Shown: positions 23,814-29,306 of the stretch, piece after piece
Numbering within the stretch: position 1 is the first letter of the stretch
Layout: every line of letters starts with the position of its first letter
IMG/VR virus record: IMGVR_UViG_3300025655_000199
Location: 1 to 29,306 of that record
DNA from: a virus
Direction: 5' to 3' (one strand)
Length of the DNA: 29,306 nucleotides
Notes under the pieces: generated by a model
Told to the model about the DNA's origin: nothing
The model's input: only the letters and a program-made list of their open reading frames with translations
Database searches by the model: none
Translations under genes and position numbers: made by a program

Positions 23814-23869
23814 GTTTTTTTAGTTCACGTTTATGTATTATATTTGTATTGTAATTCAAAGTGGATTAC
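23814..23869 (+). promoter_or_regulatory. Cassette promoter and 5' leader hairpin, copy 3
   Basis: TTTTTTTAGTTC (about 23815-23826), TATATTTG (23839-23846) matching TAnnTTTG, four bases, then GTAATTC (23851-23857) and GGATTAC (23863-23869) around loop AAAGT. The 19-base hairpin is identical to that at 23477. Confidence 0.75.
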
Positions 23870-23894
23870 ACCTAATGCCTAATAATTAACACTA

Positions 23895-24290
23895 ATGACA
23901 AATTTAAAAACCGTGGAGTCATTCGGAGAAGATTTCAATTTTCTAGAAACACAAAATGAATTAGGTGAATTCATTTATGAATGTGATCAAACAAACTTTG
24001 GATTATATTCTCATCCCACATATAAGGATTTATTAATTGAAGTAAAAGATTGGAATATCGATAAATTTATTCAACATTGCGAAGAACCAGATGCATTTAG
24101 TGGAATGATGGTTACTTTATACAAAAATAATTGTGATAAACTCTTTTCATTTGGAGTAATTGCAGATTATTGGGAACAGTTAATTGTTGATTTACCCTGG
24201 TGGGAAACTGCATTTATAAAAACTAAAGAGTCATATACTCAAGTAAAAATTAATAAATTATTTGAATTGCTTAAGCAGATGAGTAAGTAA
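23895..24290 (+). CDS. Small unknown protein, 131 aa
   Basis: ATG at 23895, 25 bases after the leader hairpin, the same distance as for the 7503 and 23520 genes. Acidic protein (MTNLKTVESFGEDFNFLETQ) with aromatic patches (DYWEQLIVDLPWWETAF) and a basic C-terminal helix (YTQVKINKLFELLKQMSK). No recognised family. Ends before a strong terminator that faces the large terminase gene. Confidence 0.75.
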   Translation: MTNLKTVESFGEDFNFLETQNELGEFIYECDQTNFGLYSHPTYKDLLIEVKDWNIDKFIQHCEEPDAFSGMMVTLYKNNCDKLFSFGVIADYWEQLIVDLPWWETAFIKTKESYTQVKINKLFELLKQMSK

Positions 24291-24306
24291 TTGAATTTAT
24301 TATTAT

Positions 24307-24330
24307 AGAGAGTTTCGGCTCTCTTTTTTT
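24307..24330 (+). terminator. Terminator whose T run overlaps the terminase stop codon
   Basis: AGAGAG-TTTCGG-CTCTCT (24307-24324) followed by seven T. The T run reaches 24330 and overlaps the TAA of the convergent large terminase gene (24329-24331), leaving no spare bases between the two units. Confidence 0.85.
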
Positions 24331-25579
24331 ATCTCATAAGAATGTATTGGCCTACAGTCTCACCACTTAATGCGTAACGTATTGCGTCCATTGCGTGGTT
24401 ATATTCATCTATAGGTTTATTGATACCCTGCATCCAACGATAGTTCTCGTACTCATTCCAAATGTTTTTGGAATTGATATCCACATAAACCTCTTTTGCT
24501 AATAGTTTTGAGATTCCACTACGTATACTGTCGGGTCCTTTAACTGCAGGTCGTACAGTAAATCCTGCCCTTCGAATCTCTTCAATTGATTTAGGTTCCG
24601 CGGAATCTGCGATAATCACATCGTTTCTTGTTACTCCAGTTTTGTGTAAGATCTCTGCCAAGTCTTGGTTTGTCATTGATGTACCGTAAAACAGTTCTTT
24701 AACCCAGATTTTTGTATTCTTTATACGCACATCTATTACTGCGGTAGGATCGTTTGAAAAACCAAAGTCAATACCGATAATCCGTTTAGCCTCCATATCG
24801 GGATCAAACCCAGGTTTCCAATTATCAAATATTTGTCCTTCTGCTATTTCCTGCCACTCACCAAGTATATGTTTAGAGTAATATTTAGTATCTAGATCGC
24901 GCATCCGTTGCCACTCCTTAACCTTTAATGGATCCAAGTATGGGTTATCTTCAAACGTTGTATGTATAAAACAATGATCGTCTAACCATTTAGGATTTGG
25001 TTTACCGTTTAGGTACCAACGCTTATAAATCCAATGTGCTTTTGATTCCGGGTTAAATAAGAGAATAATTTGAGTGTGACCTTGTGTATTACGAAACGAG
25101 TCATTTAATTGGATAAACGCTTCTTCATTTGGGATCTCCTGTGCTTCATCGACAATTAACATGGTTGGGTTTGCAATACCTTTTGATTTAGCAACCGCGG
25201 CTTTATCTGTTAACTTAAACGAGTGCGTCATAATACGGTTACCGTTTTGTATGTTAACAATGTCTTCGCCTTCAAACTTAACAAATGGCATAAGACCAAA
25301 CTTTTCTAATAGATCTAGGATATCGCGATAGATTGAAGATTTAATAGAACGTTGGGTGTATCGAGCAATCACAATTCTTACATACTCATTAGAATCAAAT
25401 AATTTGTAAATACAATACGCAACAGTGTTATAAGTTTTACCACCAGCTCGACCACCGGAGATTAAAAAATACCTATGATCATAATAAAACAATGGCGCAT
25501 ATGCATCAAGAAATCTAAATACCGGTTCCTCCCTTGTTGGATTGTCCTCCATGTCCGTTAGATACATCGCCCTTGGCAT
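24329..25579 (-). CDS. terL: Terminase large subunit, 416 aa
   Basis: Packaging motor that pumps DNA through the portal and cuts genome ends. ATPase part: Walker A GGRAGGKT (42-49), Walker B LIVDEAQE (141-148), coupling motif ILLFNP (172-177). RNase H-like nuclease part: IGIDFGFSNDPT with Asp 271, IIADSAEP with Asp 325, and HAMDAIRYA with Asp 398. PBSX/Terminase_3 type, and full length. It follows the probable small subunit after 41 bases. The start at 25579 is the most upstream ATG; the Met at residues 5 and 10 are alternatives. Confidence 0.95.
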   Translation of the reverse strand: MPRAMYLTDMEDNPTREEPVFRFLDAYAPLFYYDHRYFLISGGRAGGKTYNTVAYCIYKLFDSNEYVRIVIARYTQRSIKSSIYRDILDLLEKFGLMPFVKFEGEDIVNIQNGNRIMTHSFKLTDKAAVAKSKGIANPTMLIVDEAQEIPNEEAFIQLNDSFRNTQGHTQIILLFNPESKAHWIYKRWYLNGKPNPKWLDDHCFIHTTFEDNPYLDPLKVKEWQRMRDLDTKYYSKHILGEWQEIAEGQIFDNWKPGFDPDMEAKRIIGIDFGFSNDPTAVIDVRIKNTKIWVKELFYGTSMTNQDLAEILHKTGVTRNDVIIADSAEPKSIEEIRRAGFTVRPAVKGPDSIRSGISKLLAKEVYVDINSKNIWNEYENYRWMQGINKPIDEYNHAMDAIRYALSGETVGQYILMR

Positions 25580-25620
25580 CTTTGATTATTTGATTGATCC
25601 ATTCTATTACTCTTTTATCG

Positions 25621-25929
25621 TTAATCTTGTGCTGTGGAACTGGTGTTTTCATTCGGGTTTTGTGGTAATATAAGATTAATGGGTTTCCAATCTTCGGGTG
25701 TGTTGATCTCCGTTTTCTTTGGTAACACAAAAGGTGAAAGCTTGATAAGACAATCGATTGCTTTTTGTGGATCCCGTTCTGCTACGTCTTGTAACCACAG
25801 AGTAATGTTATCAAGGTTACCGTGAATAAGGTTTGCATAGGCTTCACGGATCTCTTTTGTGACTTTATTTGGAGTACCGGGTGGACGTCCACCTCCACGG
25901 TTTGGATCTTCGCCTTTAACAAATGGCAT
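25621..25929 (-). CDS. Probable terminase small subunit, 102 aa
   Basis: The N-terminus contains GGGRPPGTPNKVTKEIREAY, the 'GRPxGxxNK' element common in small proteins immediately upstream of terL (DUF5681-like). A helical middle (ANLIHGNLDNITLWLQDVAE) and a disordered C-terminus follow. Small terminases bind the packaging site and hand DNA to the motor. Three bases separate its start from the stop of the upstream gene. Identity rests on motif and position. Confidence 0.6.
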   Translation of the reverse strand: MPFVKGEDPNRGGGRPPGTPNKVTKEIREAYANLIHGNLDNITLWLQDVAERDPQKAIDCLIKLSPFVLPKKTEINTPEDWKPINLILPQNPNENTSSTAQD

Positions 25930-25932
25930 AAT

Positions 25933-26190
25933 TTAGTCGTTATTTTTAATTACTATTTTGCCGATATTATTAAGTTCCTTGTATTGGTTTACAAAGTTTA
26001 AAAGATCGGTACGATGACAGGCTCCGCATCCATTAGGTACTTTTTTTACTCCAAAGAATTGAGGCCAAAGTTGGTATATTACGCGAGTATTTAGTTTTAA
26101 CCCGCCCTTGTTATGATTTGCTACAAGATGTTCGATTTGGTTGATTTGCTCTTGGGTTAATTCAATTTGAGTTTCTGGTAAATAAGTCAT
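25933..26190 (-). CDS. Small unknown protein with a CGACH motif, 85 aa
   Basis: Two predicted helices (LTQEQINQIEHLVANHNKGG) and a C-terminal NGCGACHRTDLLNFVNQYKE. A single CxxCH pair could bind a metal ion as a dimer or be a redox motif; a c-type haem site is unlikely without a signal peptide. It sits between a small membrane protein (ATGA overlap) and the probable small terminase, so it may take part in packaging. Confidence 0.6.
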   Translation of the reverse strand: MTYLPETQIELTQEQINQIEHLVANHNKGGLKLNTRVIYQLWPQFFGVKKVPNGCGACHRTDLLNFVNQYKELNNIGKIVIKNND

Positions 26191-26432
26191 AATTTGTAAT
26201 ATTGGGATTCTGTAAGGTTAGCAGCCAGTGAAGCAACACCAGCAAAAAGGATAAACACTGGATTCCAAAAGATACCAGTGATAAATACCGCCCAGTAGGA
26301 TAAACAGACCGGACAGTTAAATGGTTTTACATTAATGCGTAAAAAGTTTAGCAATATGGTATAGGGTTGGCTCATTGTTAACGTAGCGCCCAGTATACCA
26401 ATAGCAATTGAAAGGATTAAAAATTCAATCAT
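26187..26432 (-). CDS. Small membrane protein with a CPVC motif, 81 aa
   Basis: ATG at 26432 (MIEFLILSIAIGILGATLTM) is preferred to the one 12 bases upstream. Two hydrophobic segments (residues about 2-20 and 45-68, AVFITGIFWNPVFILFAGVA) flank a loop with NCPVCLSYW. Small proteins with this CPxC loop occur beside terminase genes in Bacteroidota phages and prophages; their function is unknown to me. Two membrane segments would suit a holin, but the cysteine loop is not typical of one. It overlaps both neighbours. Confidence 0.6.
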   Translation of the reverse strand: MIEFLILSIAIGILGATLTMSQPYTILLNFLRINVKPFNCPVCLSYWAVFITGIFWNPVFILFAGVASLAANLTESQYYKL

Positions 26433-26640
26433 GGATATCAACAATCATTGAGTCTTTTTTTGATGCAACAAAGATACCATCAATATCTTCAAGCGTGAAT
26501 ACGATATCTTTGCCCTCATCGGTTTCTAGTTGTATGGGTCCAAGTTTTTGCGTCCATCTCATTACAAACTCTTGTGTTTCTTTTACAGTATAATGCGTTA
26601 CTATATAATCACGATAGTTATTTGCGCTTATGTATTTCAT
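26425..26640 (-). CDS. Small unknown protein, 71 aa
   Basis: Soluble, mixed alpha/beta (MKYISANNYRDYIVTHYTVK, DIVFTLEDIDGIFVASKKDS). No known motif. Start overlaps the sigma-like gene stop by four bases (ATGA) and its end overlaps the next start by eight, so it is translated within the same run. Confidence 0.6.
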   Translation of the reverse strand: MKYISANNYRDYIVTHYTVKETQEFVMRWTQKLGPIQLETDEGKDIVFTLEDIDGIFVASKKDSMIVDIHD

Positions 26641-27146
26641 CCATAATATTTTTGTTTAATCTCTTTACGAGCACGATCTACAGATTTTGATATTGATGTA
26701 CGGGAAATACTTGTTACCACAGAAAGCTTAGAGTAATTTGGTGTTTCGGCATATAACTCTACTAATTTAGCGTGGTACCAACCCGCATCGTTACGATTTT
26801 CACTCATGTGATCAAGTATGGTTTTTACTTTATCAATATCCCAATCGGGTTCTTCTGCAGATTCATAATACCAATCCGAATTATCTAATTCATCAATACT
26901 TTTAAAATCATTGGACCTATAAATTTTATAAAAGGGTGAAGTTACGCTTCGCCATTGATTCATCATCATACGTACAATATAAAATCTTGCGTAACCATTT
27001 TCAATAATATTTTGTGACTCTGGTTTTTCAAGAAAATCAATTACACAGTGCTGTAATAAATCATTCCATAATACATTATTTTGTGAAATATTACGTGCTG
27101 CTTGTTGTAACTGTTTCCAGTTTTGTGTCATCCAATCATTTTTCAA
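26637..27146 (-). CDS. Sigma-factor-like protein, 169 aa
   Basis: N-terminal region with WNDLLQHCVIDFLEKPE (27-43) and GYARFYIVRMMMNQWRSVTS-PFYKIYR (51-77), the pattern of the sigma-like proteins of Bacteroidota phages, corresponding to sigma region 2. The C-terminal NYSKLSVVTSISRTSISKSV (137-156) is a helix-turn-helix like region 4, followed by DRARKEIKQKY. It probably directs host RNA polymerase to phage promoters or modulates it. An acidic linker (85-105) separates the halves. As the second gene of the terminase run it could switch on later runs; the T-run/TATATTTR promoters are candidates, but no direct link is visible. Confidence 0.65.
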   Translation of the reverse strand: MKNDWMTQNWKQLQQAARNISQNNVLWNDLLQHCVIDFLEKPESQNIIENGYARFYIVRMMMNQWRSVTSPFYKIYRSNDFKSIDELDNSDWYYESAEEPDWDIDKVKTILDHMSENRNDAGWYHAKLVELYAETPNYSKLSVVTSISRTSISKSVDRARKEIKQKYYG

Positions 27147-27666
27147 GTTGATGTATATCTTTTAATCTATAAACAGATTTACCCTTACGCTCTTTTAAAT
27201 ATTCCAATTTAATATAACCCGGTAAATTTAAATCATCCTTATTAGGGGAATCGATTACATAATTATGCTGTTTAAATCCCTTTACCTCATATGAAGAAAA
27301 GTAGTCTTTCCAATAAATGGTATTTTTATTTTTATTATTTAAATTCCAGGGAATTAAAATTTTATGCTCTTCGGCTATTGAGTTTACATACATTTTATAA
27401 TTACAATCGGTTTTATAAATAACGTTTAAAGTATTTTCAATGTATTTTAAAAGTGGCAGCTTTGAATTTTCACACATAGTACTCGAGTCATAAACCTCAA
27501 ATAAAACTGTTTCAATAAACTCAAAACGATTATCAATACTGTTTAATGGCAAAAGCACAAAGCATTTTTTTTCCCACCCCTTCGTGATTTGAATCCGATG
27601 TATGTAAGCAGTATACCGTTTCCAAGTTTCTAAGCCAATAGGACGTGATGTTATAGTATTTATCAT
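27136..27666 (-). CDS. Unknown protein, 176 aa
   Basis: First gene of the terminase run; ATG at 27666, and its end overlaps the sigma-like start by 11 bases. Basic, Asn/Lys/Tyr-rich (MINTITSRPIGLETWKRYTA; ITKGWEKKCFVLLPLN; C-terminal GYIKLEYLKERKGKSVYRLK). No recognised domain. Coupling with the sigma-like gene suggests a regulatory partner, by position only. Confidence 0.65.
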   Translation of the reverse strand: MINTITSRPIGLETWKRYTAYIHRIQITKGWEKKCFVLLPLNSIDNRFEFIETVLFEVYDSSTMCENSKLPLLKYIENTLNVIYKTDCNYKMYVNSIAEEHKILIPWNLNNKNKNTIYWKDYFSSYEVKGFKQHNYVIDSPNKDDLNLPGYIKLEYLKERKGKSVYRLKDIHQLEK

Positions 27667-27734
27667 TCTAAGTAATATATTTTTATATGGCTTATAAACT
27701 TAAAGTTTCATTGTATATATAAATTAAAATTTTT

Positions 27735-27746
27735 GTATTATATTTG
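27735..27746 (+). promoter_or_regulatory. Promoter -7 element directly before the kinase-like gene
   Basis: TATATTTG at 27739-27746 matches TAnnTTTG exactly and ends four bases before the ATG at 27751. With the usual spacing, transcription would start at or next to the A of the start codon, giving a leaderless or nearly leaderless mRNA. The clear T-run upstream element of the other cassette promoters is not seen here. Confidence 0.6.
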
Positions 27747-27750
27747 TAAA

Positions 27751-28353
27751 ATGAAAATCATACACATCTGTGGTCCACATGCTTCTGGTAAATCAACCTA
27801 CGTAAAAAACCTTATACTTGAACATCAAATAAGTATTGATGATCACGTTTTAACCCTACCGTATAATAATAACCGTAATGATTTATACGTAAAAAATAAC
27901 GTTGGTTACTTTGGTAATCATCGCCAACTCGAGTTTATGTGTTATAAAAAACAATTAGCACTTAACGATGTAAAAATGGCTGTGGCAAAGGCAAAAGAGC
28001 TTGGTGTTGAAAAACTTTACTTTAACTCTGGAGTTATACCCGGAAGCACACCATTTAAACTAGAGCTGTTTAATAAGTATCCCAATGAATATGAAGTTGA
28101 GTATATGCATATATCCCTAGAGGATTTAATACAAAGACTTGCAATCCGTAATAAAAACATACCAACTCAAAAATTTAAATCCGAAGAGGAATTATTACAT
28201 TTTGCTAAGATAGCAATTAATAAGTTTATTAATCAACAAGTTATTCTTCAAGAGTTAAATTGCCCTATACGTTTTATTCCAAGTAACTCAATTGAAGATA
28301 AAGGCGGTAACAAAGATTTACCCATGTTTAAACCCGTCGTAAACCTTTTTTAA
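27751..28353 (+). CDS. P-loop kinase/AAA-type protein, 200 aa
   Basis: The frame extends to 27733, but that codon lies inside the promoter, so ATG at 27751 (MKIIHICGPHASGKSTYVKN) is chosen. GPHASGKST (8-16) is a Walker A loop. The size and the single-domain layout fit the polynucleotide- or nucleoside-kinase-like P-loop group (AAA_33 type). A possible lid region with arginines is LEDLIQRLAIRNKNIPTQKF. The substrate cannot be told from sequence; DNA or RNA ends and nucleotides are the usual ones. It is the only recognisable enzyme outside packaging and protease. Followed after 22 bases by 28376. Confidence 0.7.
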   Translation: MKIIHICGPHASGKSTYVKNLILEHQISIDDHVLTLPYNNNRNDLYVKNNVGYFGNHRQLEFMCYKKQLALNDVKMAVAKAKELGVEKLYFNSGVIPGSTPFKLELFNKYPNEYEVEYMHISLEDLIQRLAIRNKNIPTQKFKSEEELLHFAKIAINKFINQQVILQELNCPIRFIPSNSIEDKGGNKDLPMFKPVVNLF

Positions 28354-28375
28354 ATTTCATATATAAAATAAAAAC

Positions 28376-28654
28376 ATGACAGAAGAGCATACCTCATTTA
28401 TTAACGCCATTAGCAATATTTACGAGTTTGTTGGTTATAATGCCGATGAAAATATTCTTGTATTTTATGAGCTGTTTGACGGTAAAGCAGATCCCGATTA
28501 TATTTCTTATGTTGTAATTGAAGACGGATACTGTACTGTTGATTACATAGTCGGACCTAAACAACAGTACCATGATTATAAGGAATTAGGTTGGGCCGAA
28601 ACGGAATTTGAACTTAGCGATTGGTTCAAACTTTCGGCCTTTCAATCCAAATGA
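28376..28654 (+). CDS. Small unknown acidic protein, 92 aa
   Basis: ATG at 28376 after an A-rich leader. Strongly acidic (MTEEHTSFINAISNIYEFVG; ELGWAETEFELSDWFKLSAF), with no known motif. An acidic small phage protein could be a DNA mimic or inhibitor, but nothing specific supports this. Cotranscribed with the kinase-like gene. The 3' end is repeated at 1-95, where it couples by ATGA to the 41-aa ORF; here that ORF is broken by the 191-base deletion. Confidence 0.7.
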   Translation: MTEEHTSFINAISNIYEFVGYNADENILVFYELFDGKADPDYISYVVIEDGYCTVDYIVGPKQQYHDYKELGWAETEFELSDWFKLSAFQSK

Positions 28655-28728
28655 AAGCACGCTCTCTTTTTTTATTTCTAATAAAACGAAATTTACTAAA
28701 TATAAGATACTTTATAAAAAGTATTTAA
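28651..28728 (+). pseudogene. Truncated remnant of the 41-aa ORF fused to terminator sequence
   Basis: ATG overlaps the TGA of 28376-28654 as in the left copy, but after three codons the deletion joins the frame to the old terminator 3' arm and runs on to TAA at 28726-28728, giving 25 aa of AT-rich sequence. Probably not functional. Confidence 0.5.
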
Positions 28729-28756
28729 GGTCATCTAGTTTTATTAGATGGCCTTA
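28726..28756 (+). terminator. Hairpin terminator, right copy
   Basis: Equivalent to 358-388: TAAGGTCATCT and AGATGGCCTTA around loop AGTTTTATT, with one G-U pair in plus-strand RNA. In this variant it is the first remaining terminator for the plus-strand cassette. Confidence 0.6.
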
Positions 28757-28821
28757 GATTATTGCTTTTATTAAAGAATAAACGTAGCTTTTCAATGTTA
28801 CGTTCTGTAGCTTTTGTAGGT

Positions 28822-29306
28822 TTATAAACCTCCTCCTGCTGGGTATACAACCGGGTAATCTTCATAACACCAATTTGATCTTCGTCCGTAAATTATTGGA
28901 CCGTATGTATTTGTTGAAGGCATTGAAAACTGTGATGATGCCTGTTCATTACGATCTGGAACAATTCCTTTAAAATCTGGAGAAACATATTCGGGATACA
29001 AATAATTGTATTGAACAAGATGATTGCGTAACCTGTCCGAATAAAAGGTTGCTGTATTCAATTGATCATTACGTAAGTATTGAAACTCTTCTAATGAAAT
29101 TGTATTAGCAGTTTCGCTTGATGGAGAAAGAACGCTTTTATTAAGTAACTTCCATTTAATATTAGGTAGTATACGCCAAACTGCTTGGTTTAATAAAAAC
29201 GGAGCAATAAACTCATTTATTAAATTTGTTTCATCAACCGATAGAGTATTTGCTAAAATACGTGCTTTAAGACCATCATAAAACTTAGAACCAAGTAGGT
29301 TTTGTA
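28822..29306 (-). CDS. Connector-like protein, second copy, 5' end beyond the window
   Basis: Same protein as 454-1056, cut by the right edge; the visible part encodes the C-terminal 160 or so residues. Thirteen base differences from the left copy: twelve at third codon positions without amino-acid change, one giving Ala to Thr in STNAYG/STNTYG. The reading frame is intact. Confidence 0.8.
   Translation of the reverse strand, partial: QNLLGSKFYDGLKARILANTLSVDETNLINEFIAPFLLNQAVWRILPNIKWKLLNKSVLSPSSETANTISLEEFQYLRNDQLNTATFYSDRLRNHLVQYNYLYPEYVSPDFKGIVPDRNEQASSQFSMPSTNTYGPIIYGRRSNWCYEDYPVVYPAGGGL

Larger units (their letters stand above)
28560..29306. repeat. Right copy of the genome-end repeat, deletion variant
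   Basis: Matches 1-938 but lacks bases equivalent to 101-291. The junction lies at 28659/28660 within the two-base microhomology AC. The orphaned 3' arm and T run of the lost terminator (GCTCTCTTTTTTT) mark it as the derived state. Confidence 0.9.

Noticed and set aside
25515-25730. Minus-strand ORF of 71 aa bridging small and large terminase genes
   Set aside because: It overlaps both in another frame and has Arg/Lys-rich low-quality composition; the 41-base gap is adequately explained without it.
26187-26432. Holin
   Set aside because: Two membrane segments fit, but the CPVC loop and place beside terminase are not typical and no endolysin is adjacent.
454-27666. Stop-codon reassignment as in some Bacteroidota phages
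   Set aside because: Large genes read through with the standard code and use TAA and TGA as ordinary stops; no internal TAG or TGA interrupts conserved proteins.

Overview
The window looks like slightly more than one full turn of the genome of a tailed phage (siphovirus type), about 28.56 kb per turn. Bases 1-938 reappear at 28560-29306, but the two copies are not identical: they differ by point changes and by a 191-base deletion in the right-hand copy. The likely host is a member of the Bacteroidota, probably a Flavobacteriia-like bacterium. The reasons are: AT-rich DNA; promoters close to the TTTG / TAnnTTTG type of that phylum; A-rich leaders without Shine-Dalgarno sequences; a sigma-like protein of a family I know from Bacteroidota phages; and virion proteins of the kind seen in those phages. 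No database search was possible, so the host is an inference.

Layout. Nearly all virion genes lie on the minus strand and read right to left in long, tightly packed runs with ATGA or TAATG overlaps. From the right: an unknown protein, a sigma-like protein, small proteins, a probable small terminase and the large terminase (27666-24329). Next comes a tail run (23401-14230) with tail completion, an HK97-gp10-like protein, a chaperone-like protein, two baseplate or tail-tip proteins and the tape measure. Then follow the head protease (14233-12230), a 137-aa protein, a scaffold-like protein, the major capsid protein and a tail-tube-like protein (10249-8138). The last run (6931-454) holds a collagen/C1q/YadA-like fibre, small spike-type proteins, a LamG/C1q adhesin, the portal and a connector. 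The order is unusual: the portal is the next-to-last gene, and the tail genes sit between terminase and protease.

Short plus-strand cassettes sit between the minus-strand runs: 7016-7396, 7424-8063, 10715-10973, 11012-11597, 12090-12252, 23441-23806, 23814-24330 and 27739-307 (around the circle). Most encode one small unknown protein and end in a strong intrinsic terminator. Four share a promoter (a run of T, about 17-19 bases, then TATATTTR or similar) followed exactly 4 bases later by a stem-loop that should form the very 5' end of the RNA. One of these cassettes, 12090-12252, has no ORF and appears to make a free-standing RNA of about 125 nt. Its 3' half has a homologue at 249-307 with compensatory base changes and a conserved loop-loop complementarity. 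This RNA family, the leader hairpins and the polymorphic loss of the second RNA copy are the most interesting signals here.

No replication, integration or lysis gene could be recognised on either strand. The only enzyme-like non-structural gene is a P-loop kinase-type protein (27751-28353). Replication and lysis must depend on unrecognised small genes, on the host, or on a helper.
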